Positions 7,567 through 16,800 of a stretch of DNA of 64,000 nucleotides are shown here, piece after piece. Made by a program: the position numbers and the translations under genes. Source of the DNA: Clostridium sp. K13. Its GTDB lineage: Bacteria; Bacillota; Clostridia; Clostridiales; Clostridiaceae. The notes under the pieces are model-generated. The model ran no database searches, was not told the DNA's origin, and saw only the letters and a list, made by a program, of their open reading frames with translations. The DNA lies in contig NZ_JAASHM010000019.1 of assembly GCF_019734195.1 (NCBI RefSeq), forward strand, positions 1 through 64,000, in the 5' to 3' direction. The first letter of the stretch is position 1, and each line of letters opens with the position of its first letter.

Positions 7567-9471
7567 TTACTTAAATGAATTAAATGAAGCATCTGAAGGC
7601 ATTCTCCAGTCACCACGAGGGCTAAGAGATATTGAACCAACTTTAGGTCCATCAGGTAATGCACTTCTCTTAAATTGTTGTGTAAAGAATCTATAAATAA
7701 ACTTATCTAACCATTTTTCTATTTCTTCCTTAGAATAATCAGCTTTAAAAGCAGTTTCAGCTAAAAGTAATATTCTTTCTTTAGATGAACCATGTTTTAT
7801 AAAATGATATAAGAAGAAATCGTGTAATTCATATGGACCAACAATATCTTCAGTTTTTTGAACAATATCACCTTTTTCGCCTTTAGGTAAAAGTTCAGGA
7901 CTAACAGGTGTATCTAAAATATCTAACAATGTATGAGATACTTCTTGGTTAGATTCCTTTTCAGCAACATATTTTACTAAATATCTTACTAGTGTTTTTG
8001 GAATTGAAGGATTAACTGAATACATACTCATATGATCTCCATTGTAAGTACACCATCCAAGTGCTAATTCAGAAAGGTCACCTGTACCTATTAATAATCC
8101 ACCTTCCTTATTAGCTAAGTCCATAAGAATTTGAGTTCTTTCTCTAGCTTGAACATTTTCATAAGTTACATCATGTATATCTTTATCATGACCAATATCT
8201 TTAAAGTGTTGAAGTGCAGCATCAACTATATTTATTTCTCTTAAATCAGTACCTAGTTCATTACATAGCGTTAAAGCATTATTATAAGTTCTATCTGTTG
8301 TTCCAAAACCAGGCATTGTAATTGTTATAATATTTTTATTATCAATACCTAGTAGTTTAAATGTTTTAACTACAACTAAAAGAGCAAGAGTGGAGTCAAG
8401 ACCGCCAGAAATACCTATAACAGCTTTCTTTAGGTTAGTATGCTCTAAACGCTTTGCAAGAGCAGAAGCTTGTATGTTGAATATTTCCTTACATCTTTCT
8501 TCTCTTTCATGATCATTTGAAGGAACAAATGGGTGCTTATCAATATATCTATCAAAGTTTGTAATTTTAGTACTATTAAAGTTAAAGTTTATATATTGTG
8601 CTTTAAAAGGTACTATTTGTGATGATGCTCTATAGCTTAAATTTTTTAATCTTTCAGAATTAAGCTTAAATACATCAATACAAGATGTTATAACATCATT
8701 TTCTCTTTGGAATCTATTATTTTCTTTTAGTATAGAACCATTTTCACTAATTATTAAATGACCACTAAATAATAAGTCTGTAGTAGATTCATGAACTCCT
8801 GCAGATGAATAAATATATGAAGACATACATCTAGCACTTTGGTTAGAAACTAATGAAACTCTATAATCTTTTTTACTTACTAGTTCATTAGAAGCTGAAA
8901 GGTTACCAATTATATTAGCACCTAGTAATGAAAGATAAGAGCTAGGAGGTATTGTAACCCAAAGGTCTTCACAAATTTCAATACCAAACTTATAATCACC
9001 AGCACAGAAAATTAAATTTGTTCCAAAAGGAATATTTTCTTGGAAGGATAGTGTTAAGCTTTCATCTATTAGCATAGCAGCTTCAGTAAACCATCTTTTT
9101 TCATAAAATTCACTATAGTTTGGAATATATGATTTTGGCACTATACCAAGAATCTTTCCATCAAAAATAATACATGCACAATTATATAGAACATTATTAT
9201 GTACTAATGGACAACCAACAGCTATTAGCATGTCTTTGTTACGGCTTTCTTCACAAATTATTTTTAGACCATCAATAGCTTTACTTAAAAGTGATGAAGT
9301 TAAAAATAAATCACCACAAGTATAAGAAGTAATTGATAGTTCTGGAAAAACTACAAATTTAACTTCTTGCTTATAAGATTCTTTTATACAAGAACATATA
9401 TTTTCAACGTTATAAAGAACATCTGAAACTCTTGTTTTAGGACAAGCAGATCCTACTTTAATAAAATCCAT
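7567..9471 (-). CDS. nadE: glutamine-dependent NAD+ synthetase
   Basis: A 634-residue two-domain enzyme that amidates nicotinic acid adenine dinucleotide to NAD+ using glutamine. The N-terminal nitrilase-type glutaminase (residues about 1-280) has Glu44 in FPELS, the catalytic Lys in VPKSY and the catalytic Cys in EICEDLW. The C-terminal synthetase has the PP-loop SGGLDS and the downstream GTGDLSE and GPYELHDF motifs. Length is typical of the long NadE form, so it does not need free ammonia. The ATG follows GGAGATG. It is a lone minus-strand gene. Confidence 0.95.
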   Translation of the reverse strand: MDFIKVGSACPKTRVSDVLYNVENICSCIKESYKQEVKFVVFPELSITSYTCGDLFLTSSLLSKAIDGLKIICEESRNKDMLIAVGCPLVHNNVLYNCACIIFDGKILGIVPKSYIPNYSEFYEKRWFTEAAMLIDESLTLSFQENIPFGTNLIFCAGDYKFGIEICEDLWVTIPPSSYLSLLGANIIGNLSASNELVSKKDYRVSLVSNQSARCMSSYIYSSAGVHESTTDLLFSGHLIISENGSILKENNRFQRENDVITSCIDVFKLNSERLKNLSYRASSQIVPFKAQYINFNFNSTKITNFDRYIDKHPFVPSNDHEREERCKEIFNIQASALAKRLEHTNLKKAVIGISGGLDSTLALLVVVKTFKLLGIDNKNIITITMPGFGTTDRTYNNALTLCNELGTDLREINIVDAALQHFKDIGHDKDIHDVTYENVQARERTQILMDLANKEGGLLIGTGDLSELALGWCTYNGDHMSMYSVNPSIPKTLVRYLVKYVAEKESNQEVSHTLLDILDTPVSPELLPKGEKGDIVQKTEDIVGPYELHDFFLYHFIKHGSSKERILLLAETAFKADYSKEEIEKWLDKFIYRFFTQQFKRSALPDGPKVGSISLSPRGDWRMPSDASFNSFK

Positions 9472-9807
9472 AATATCATCTCCGTTACATTATATAAATT
9501 TAGTATTGTATTAGAAGGCTAATAAAATACATATAACTAAATAATAAAAGGAAAACCTTAGAAAATCAATGAATTTAGAGAAAGAAAGAAGGATAAACTT
9601 TTTAAAAGGTATAAATTAACCTATTTAAATGTAAAAAATAACTTGCAAAATAATTATTTATATATTATAATAAGTTTATAGTTAGTGCTTGGTTATGAAC
9701 ATTTAAACTATAAAAAAAGAAATATATGGTATATAATTAAGCTATATAAGTTGTTAATGAGTAATTTTATTAATAACTTAAAATAATATTGAAAGGGGGA
9801 AGAGTTA
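9472..9807. promoter_or_regulatory. divergent intergenic region with the nfeD promoter
   Basis: This 336-base A/T-rich gap separates nadE and nfeD. A promoter for the nfeD side is visible: TTGCAA (9643-9648), a 17-base spacer and TATAAT (9666-9671), giving a leader of roughly 130 bases. The ribosome site is AAAGGGGGAAG before the ATG at 9808. I see no tRNA, riboswitch or terminator in it. Confidence 0.55.
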
Positions 9808-10236
9808 ATGGTTGAGGTAATTATTTGGATTCTAGTTGCTATTTTTGTAATTGCTATTGACATTGTTACAAGTAGTTTTATATTTATGTGGTTCTCAATT
9901 GGAGCTTTAGTTGCTATAATACTTTCTTTATTAGGATTATCAGTTACATGGCAAATCATAGCATTTTTAGTTGTAGGTGTTGCAACCGTTTCTATTGGTT
10001 ATCCTTGGGCAAAAAAGAAATTTAAAGCTGATGTAAATCAATTACCAACTATGGAACAAACATATATTGGTAAGGTGATGGTAGCAAATGAAGATATGGG
10101 GGAAACATCAAAGATAAAAGTAAGTGGTATTTATTGGACTGCTTATAATAAAGGTAAAGTTATTGAAAAAGGACAAGAATATATCATTACAGGTATAGAA
10201 GGAAACAAATTAATTGTAAATTTAAAGGAGGATTAA
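9808..10236 (+). CDS. NfeD-family membrane protein
   Basis: A 142-residue protein with two or three N-terminal membrane helices (residues about 3-75) and a C-terminal OB-fold-like beta domain ending KLIVNL. This is the short NfeD type that works with SPFH proteins in membrane microdomains. The stop is one base before the start of the SPFH gene, so the two are translated together. Function in membrane organisation is inferred from family association. Confidence 0.85.
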   Translation: MVEVIIWILVAIFVIAIDIVTSSFIFMWFSIGALVAIILSLLGLSVTWQIIAFLVVGVATVSIGYPWAKKKFKADVNQLPTMEQTYIGKVMVANEDMGETSKIKVSGIYWTAYNKGKVIEKGQEYIITGIEGNKLIVNLKED

Positions 10237-10237
10237 T

Positions 10238-11182
10238 ATGTCAGGATTAATATTTTTAATAGCATTATTAGTTATTATTCTATTAGTGTTATTATCATCT
10301 ATTAAAGTAGTAAATACAGGGTATTTATATGTAGTAGAAAGGTTAGGTCAATTCCATAGAATTTTAGAGCCAGGTTGGCATTTTGTAATTCCAGGTGTAG
10401 ACTTTGTAAGAAAAAAGGTATCAACTAAACAACAAATTTTAGACGTACCACCACAATCAGTTATTACTAAAGATAATGTTAAGATTTCTGTTGATAATGT
10501 TATTTTCTATAAGATGCTTAATGCAAAGGATGCAGTTTATAATATTGAAGATTATAAATCAGGTATAGTTTACTCTGCAACAACTAATATAAGAAATATT
10601 TTAGGTAATATGACACTTGATGAAGTACTAGCAGGAAGAGATAGTATTAATCAATCATTATTAGGTATTATTGATGAAGTAACAGATGCTTATGGTATTA
10701 AGGTACTATCAGTTGAAATTAAAAACATAATTCCACCAGCTGAAATACAACAAGCAATGGAAAAACAAATGAAGGCTGAAAGAGATAAGAGAGCTATGAT
10801 TCTTCAAGCAGAAGGTTTAAGACAATCTCAAATAGAAAAGGCTGAAGGGGAAAAACAATCTAAAATTCTTGCAGCTGAAGCTGAAAAACAAGCTAATATT
10901 AGAAGAGCAGAAGGTTTAAAAGAATCTCAATTACTAGAAGCAGAAGGTAAAGCAAAGGCTATAGAGCAAATTGCTATGGCAGAATCTGATGCTATCAGAA
11001 AAGTAAACTCAGCTATTATTGAATCAGGAACTAATGAAACAGTTATAGCATTAAAACAAGTTGAAGCTCTTAAAGAAATGGCTAACAACCCAGCTAATAA
11101 GCTTATATTACCAAATGAAACTTTATCATCACTTGGTAGCATAGCAGCTATTGGTGAAATGCTTAAAGGTAGTAAAGAATAA
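10238..11182 (+). CDS. SPFH/band 7 (stomatin-like) protein
   Basis: A 314-residue protein with an N-terminal membrane helix (residues about 3-22), a band 7 domain (about 24-185, including RLGQFHRILEPGWHF and VPPQSVITKDNV) and a long Ala/Glu/Lys-rich coiled coil with repeated AEG/AEAEKQ segments (about 180-260). It should oligomerise into a ring or scaffold on the cytoplasmic membrane. Pairing with the NfeD gene is the classic arrangement. It is closest to the QmcA/stomatin type. Confidence 0.9.
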   Translation: MSGLIFLIALLVIILLVLLSSIKVVNTGYLYVVERLGQFHRILEPGWHFVIPGVDFVRKKVSTKQQILDVPPQSVITKDNVKISVDNVIFYKMLNAKDAVYNIEDYKSGIVYSATTNIRNILGNMTLDEVLAGRDSINQSLLGIIDEVTDAYGIKVLSVEIKNIIPPAEIQQAMEKQMKAERDKRAMILQAEGLRQSQIEKAEGEKQSKILAAEAEKQANIRRAEGLKESQLLEAEGKAKAIEQIAMAESDAIRKVNSAIIESGTNETVIALKQVEALKEMANNPANKLILPNETLSSLGSIAAIGEMLKGSKE

Positions 11183-11188
11183 ATAAAA

Positions 11189-11228
11189 AAATAAGATAAT
11201 GCTAGAATATAGCATTATCTTATTTTTA
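11189..11228. terminator. bidirectional terminator
   Basis: AAATAAGATAATGCTA pairs perfectly with TAGCATTATCTTATTT (16 bp, five-base loop). A-rich and T-rich flanks serve both the SPFH gene and the convergent helicase gene. Confidence 0.85.
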
Positions 11229-11229
11229 T

Positions 11230-13407
11230 TTATTCCCTTATTATTTTATAAAGTGAGTCATCTTTTGGTAAAATATTTTCTAATGAAGTATTAGTATATA
11301 TATTTAATTCATGAAGAGCTCTTGTGCAAGCTGTATAGAATAAATGTTTATCTTCATTAGATAAATAATTTTCACCATCGGCTAATATAACACCATCAAA
11401 TTCTAGTCCTTTTGCTAAATAAGATGAAATTACATTAACTCCAATTTTAAATTCACATTTATCGCTAATAATTAAGTTAACATCTGAATTTATTTCTTTT
11501 AAAGAGTAATATAAGTTTTCACAGTTTTCTTTATTTTTACAAATAATAGCTATAGATTTAAATCCTTTATTTTTCATTTCATTAATTTTTTCAGATATTT
11601 TTAAAGTTAAGTTTTCATTTACCATATAAATAGTAGGATTATCACCAATTCTATCAACAGCTTCTATAGGCTCATGAGTGTCTAATATATCCTTAGTAAA
11701 GTTTGTTATATTACCAGTTGAACGATAGCTCTTAGTTAATACTACAGTTTTAACATCATTAAATACATCAGTAATACTATTTCTACTTTTTACATTAGAA
11801 TGTTTATCAATTCTTTGGTTTAAATCACCCATAATAGTTAATGAAGCATTTGGGAATGATTTTTTTATTATTTCATAGAATAATGGGCTATAATCTTGAC
11901 ATTCATCTACAAGAACATGCTTCATATTACCATAGCTTCTAAAGCCTTCTAAAGCAGCTCTGATATAAATTATTGGTGTAATATCTTCATATTTAACTTC
12001 ATTGCTATTTAAAGAATTTAATGTAATTTCTTTTACTGAAGTTAAATCTACATTAGTATATCTTTTTATATTATTCCAAAGTAATTTATATATAGCAACA
12101 CTATCTAATGTGCTAAGCATAGCATCAACTTGAATATCAACTTGATTTTTACAGTAATCATAGAAAGTTTTTTTATCTTCTACATAATCAAAGTGTGAAT
12201 TATCCTTTGATGATAAATATTTATTTTCTACTTGAGAGAATAAGCTTTGTTTAACAACTTCAATTCTATTTAAGAATGGAATATCTTTAAATCTTTCAAA
12301 TATAGTTTTTTCAACAGATTTTCTACTTACTATTTGATTACCTTCAATTGTAATAGGTGTTATATTTGTTATAAGTCTTGGAATATCTACTATAAATTTA
12401 TTTAAAGTATCCATAAAGTCTGTAGTGTTTTTATATTCCATAGATTTACTTCTTAATTTAAACTCATCTTTATCAGTATGATTAGAATAAATATAATCTA
12501 AGTGATCATTTTTATTTTCATACAAATAATTAGATGGTAAAAATCTTTTTGAATAAAGTTCGAAAGTAGTTTGACGAATATTACTTTCTCCAAGTTCAGG
12601 TAATACATCAGAGATGTATTCAGCAAAAACTTCATTAGGACTAAATATTAAAATATTTTCTGCACTTAAATTCTTTCTATGCTTATATAAAAGGTAAGCA
12701 GATCTATGTAAGGCTATAGATGTTTTACCAGATCCAGCTGCACCTTGTATAAATAGTACTTTGCTATCGTCACTTCTAATAATATCATTTTGTTCCTTTT
12801 GAATAGAAGCAACTATATTTTTCATTTTATCTGTAGCATTACCACTTAACATTGAAGTTAAAGCTTCATCACAAAGACTTTCATTAGAATTATGCATAAA
12901 TACTATTTCACCATTTCTAATGTTATATTGTCTTGTAAATTCGATATGACCTTCTATTCTTCTAACTGGTGCATCATAATATGCAGGACCAGCTTCGAAG
13001 TCATAAAACATATTAGCAACAGGTGAACGCCAGTCAAATACAAAAATATCAAAATTATCTTCATCTTCTACTGTAGATAAACCAATATAAAAGCTTTCTG
13101 TTTCTTCTCCATCTTCTTTAAAGTCTAATCTTGCAAAGTATGGGGTTGAAAGTTGCTTTTCTAAAGTTCTAATTCTTGATATTTTCTTTGAATGTAGCTG
13201 TTCATTTAAAGCCACTTGTCCACAGTTTTCATTTATTTCAACTTCATCAAGTTCGTTTCTATTATCCCATAAAAACTTTCTATGCTTTATTATTTCTTTA
13301 TCTTGTTCAGCGCTTGAAACACCATAAATTTTTAATAAATCATTTATTTTTTCAATTGTATTATTTAAATAAATTTTTTCATCAGATAGTTCTTTTCCGA
13401 TTATCAT
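11230..13407 (-). CDS. helD: HelD-like UvrD/Rep superfamily helicase
   Basis: A 725-residue superfamily 1 ATPase resembling HelD, which removes stalled RNA polymerase from DNA in Firmicutes. The N-terminal arm is helical (about residues 1-90), Walker A is GAAGSGKTS, motif II is DECQDYSP, the QR-containing segment is GDLNQRID, motif IV is KSYRST, and the C-terminal motif is the CTRALHEL segment. Length and the long N-terminal coiled arm fit HelD better than Rep or PcrA. A UvrD-like DNA repair role cannot be excluded from sequence alone. GGAGAAG precedes the ATG. Confidence 0.85.
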   Translation of the reverse strand: MIIGKELSDEKIYLNNTIEKINDLLKIYGVSSAEQDKEIIKHRKFLWDNRNELDEVEINENCGQVALNEQLHSKKISRIRTLEKQLSTPYFARLDFKEDGEETESFYIGLSTVEDEDNFDIFVFDWRSPVANMFYDFEAGPAYYDAPVRRIEGHIEFTRQYNIRNGEIVFMHNSNESLCDEALTSMLSGNATDKMKNIVASIQKEQNDIIRSDDSKVLFIQGAAGSGKTSIALHRSAYLLYKHRKNLSAENILIFSPNEVFAEYISDVLPELGESNIRQTTFELYSKRFLPSNYLYENKNDHLDYIYSNHTDKDEFKLRSKSMEYKNTTDFMDTLNKFIVDIPRLITNITPITIEGNQIVSRKSVEKTIFERFKDIPFLNRIEVVKQSLFSQVENKYLSSKDNSHFDYVEDKKTFYDYCKNQVDIQVDAMLSTLDSVAIYKLLWNNIKRYTNVDLTSVKEITLNSLNSNEVKYEDITPIIYIRAALEGFRSYGNMKHVLVDECQDYSPLFYEIIKKSFPNASLTIMGDLNQRIDKHSNVKSRNSITDVFNDVKTVVLTKSYRSTGNITNFTKDILDTHEPIEAVDRIGDNPTIYMVNENLTLKISEKINEMKNKGFKSIAIICKNKENCENLYYSLKEINSDVNLIISDKCEFKIGVNVISSYLAKGLEFDGVILADGENYLSNEDKHLFYTACTRALHELNIYTNTSLENILPKDDSLYKIIRE

Positions 13408-13873
13408 TTTATCTTCTCCTTAAAATAATGGTCATTAAATTTTAATTGTTATAAGAGAATGTGTCAAGTGGAGAAGAGATAAATTTAAATTTCCTATATA
13501 GAAATTTCAGTAAGAAATTAAAAAAAATAAATATAACTTAAGAATAAAAGTATATCAATGAGGATAAAATAATAATAACCTTTTAGGTTACGTAGGATTT
13601 ATTGTCGCAAGATTTATCTTGCGGCGATTTTTTTTAGTTTTTCATATAAAATAACAAGAAATTGCTTAAATATATAATAAAGTTGCGATTGCGTTGACCA
13701 AAATACTTAGATTTGTTAGCATAAAGACAAATGGAAGTATATAACAAATATATAGAAATAGAAAAAGATTAATTGTAAGAAGAATTGCTATACTTATTAA
13801 GAAGAATTAAATATAAGGAGGGATATTTTATATTAAGAAACTAAAATTTGATGAAATAAAGTGGGGGAATTTT
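13408..13873. other. 466-base intergenic region with an orphan terminator
   Basis: Between helD and the fucosidase gene. It contains a strong plus-strand terminator (13606-13631) with no plus-strand gene upstream, which suggests an unannotated small RNA or a former gene. A weak promoter for the fucosidase gene is possible (TTGACC at 13694, TAGCAT at 13717). No open frame of note. Confidence 0.4.
13606..13633 (+). terminator. orphan rho-independent terminator
   Basis: CGCAAGAT-TT-ATCTTGCG followed by GCGATTTTTTTT. The stem is perfect and the U-tract is on the plus strand only. The 13-base palindrome AACCTTTTAGGTT lies just upstream (about 13578-13590). Confidence 0.75.
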
Positions 13874-16800
13874 ATGAGAAAAAGAGGAAAAAGAATTTTA
13901 GCTACAATGATAGCTACTATGATGGTAACATCGCTATATCAAACAACCTTTGCAGAGAAAAGAGCCGATGGAATCTATGAAGTTGATGAAAATGATTTCA
14001 GGTTGTGGTATACAAAACCAGCTTCTAAGGGTGCAGCAAATCTTACTGAGGATAATATGTGGCAAGAGTATACTTTACCTATAGGAAATGGTGATATTGG
14101 AGGAAATGTATACGGAGAAATTATTAATGAACGTATAACATTTAATGAAAAGACGCTTTGGACAGGTGGACCAAGTGAAGGCCGCCCAAAGTATAATGGT
14201 GGTAATGTAGAGGTTGCTAGTGATGGTAGAGCAATGTATGAGGTATTACAAGAAATTAGAGAGTTATTTGCACTTCATACAGCAGAGGGAAATGCTAAAG
14301 CTAGTGCCTTATGTAATCAATTAGTTGGTACTAGTAATGGTTATGGAGCTTATCAAGCTTGGGGGGAAATAAATCTTAACTTTAAAGGAATTAATGAAAG
14401 TAATGTTACAAACTATGTTAGAGATTTAGATTTAAAAACTGCAATTTCATCTGTAAACTATACTGAAGGAAACACAGAATATACTAGAGAATATTTTGTA
14501 AGTCATCCTGATGATGTTATGGCTATAAGAGTTGAAGCAGAGGGAGATGAAAAGCTTAACTTTGATGTAAGTTTCCCATCTAAACAAGGTGCAACAACAA
14601 TAGTAGAAGATGATACTATTACATTAAAAGGACAAGTATCTGATAATCAATTAAAATATAATTCACAATTAAAAGTTATAAGTGATAATGGAAATATCAT
14701 TGAAGGTAATAATAAGTTAACAATAGAAGAAGCAACTTCAGTAACAATTTATATATCAGCAGCTACTGATTATAAAAATGATTATCCTGTTTATCGTACA
14801 GGAGAAAGTGATGAAGAGCTAGATATAAGAGTTTCTAATGTCATTGAAGCTTTAAATAATAAAACTTATGATGAGGTAAAAGCAGAGCATGTATCTGATT
14901 ATAAAAGTATTTTTGATAGGGTAAACTTGAATTTAGGACAAGCATTGTCTAATATTCCAACAGATGAACTTTTAAGTGGATATGGTAATAATACAGTATC
15001 TGAAGAAGCTAGAAGAGCACTTGAGGTAATGTTCTTCCAATATGGAAGGTATTTAACTATTTCATCTTCAAGAGAAGATTCACAACTTCCAGCTAACTTA
15101 CAAGGAGTTTGGAATAATAAGAATGATCCTGCGTGGAGTTCAGATTATCATATGAATGTAAATCTTCAAATGAATTATTGGCCAACTTATTCTACAAATA
15201 TGGCTGAATGTGCTACTCCATTAGTTAATTATATTGAATCATTAAGAGAGCCAGGACGTGAAACAGCAAGAATTTATGCTGGTGTAGAAAGTGCTAAGGA
15301 TGAAAATGGAGAATATGTAGAACAAAATGGATTTATGGCTCATACTCAAAACACTCCATTTGGATGGACTTGTCCAGGGTGGAGCTTTGACTGGGGATGG
15401 TCTCCAGCAGCAGTGCCATGGATATTACAAAATGTTTGGGAAATGTATGAATATACTGGTGATGTTGAGTATATGAGAAATGTTATTTACCCAATAATGA
15501 AAGAAGAAGTAAATTTATATGAAAATATGTTAGTATGGGATGAAGTTCAACAAAGAATGGTTTCTTCACCAACTTATTCTCCAGAGCATGGACCAAGAAC
15601 AGTTGGTAACACATATGAACAAACATTAATATGGCAATTATATGATGACACAATTACAGCTGCAGAAAAATTAGGTGTAGATTTAGATTTAGTTGAAGGA
15701 TGGAAAGATACTCAATCTAAATTAGATCCAATTCAAATTGGTGATGATGGTCAAATTAAAGAATGGTATGAAGAAACTACTTTAAATAGTATTCCAAGTG
15801 AAGGATATGGACATAGACATATGTCTCACCTTTTAGGATTATTCCCTGGAGATTCTATTTCAGTTGAAACACCAGAATTATTAGATGCTGCTTTAGTATC
15901 ATTAAATAATAGAACAGATGTATCTACTGGATGGGGAATGGGACAAAGAATTAATACTTGGGCTAGAGCTGGTCAAGGTAACAAAGCTTATGAATTAATA
16001 ACTAAGCAATTAAAGAGAGTTGGAACAGGACAAGCCAGTGGTGGTGGAACTTATTCTAACCTTTGGGATGCACATCCACCTTTCCAAATCGATGGTAACT
16101 TTGGAGCAACAGCTGGAATATCTGAAATGTTAATGCAAAGCAACATGGGATATATAAACTTCTTACCTGCACTTCCAGATGTATGGTCTAATGGTTCATA
16201 TGATGGTTTACTTGCAAGAGGTAATTTTGAAGTTGGAGCTAAGTGGGAAAATGGAAAAGCATACGAATTAACTGTTACATCTAAAAATGGTGGAGAAGCG
16301 GTAGTTAAATATGCTGGATTAAATCTTGCTAAAGTAACTAACTCTAAGGGAGAAAATATAGAATTTACAATAGTTGAAGAAGATAAGATTTCATTTAATA
16401 CAGAAATAAATGAGACTTACACTATAACTGAAATTCCAGGAAGAGAAGAACTTTCAGATGCACCTACTGGATTAACTGCAGAGAGAATAGAAAGTAATTC
16501 TGTAAACTTAGAATGGAATGCTATAGAAGGTGATGATGTTACTTATAATGTATATCGCCAAATTGGCAATGGTGATGTTATAACTGTAGCAAAAAATATT
16601 CAAGAAGTAAGCTTTAAGGATACTCATGCAAAAGATATATTAGGTTCATTTAGTTATATGGTTTCTGCAAATATCAGTGGAAAAGAAACAAAGGTATCTG
16701 GAGCTGTAAAAGTAAATGATTTAAGAAATATGGCTGGATATATTGATGATAGAGATTCACGTATTGTTTACTCTGGTAACTGGGGTGATTGGAGCGAGGC

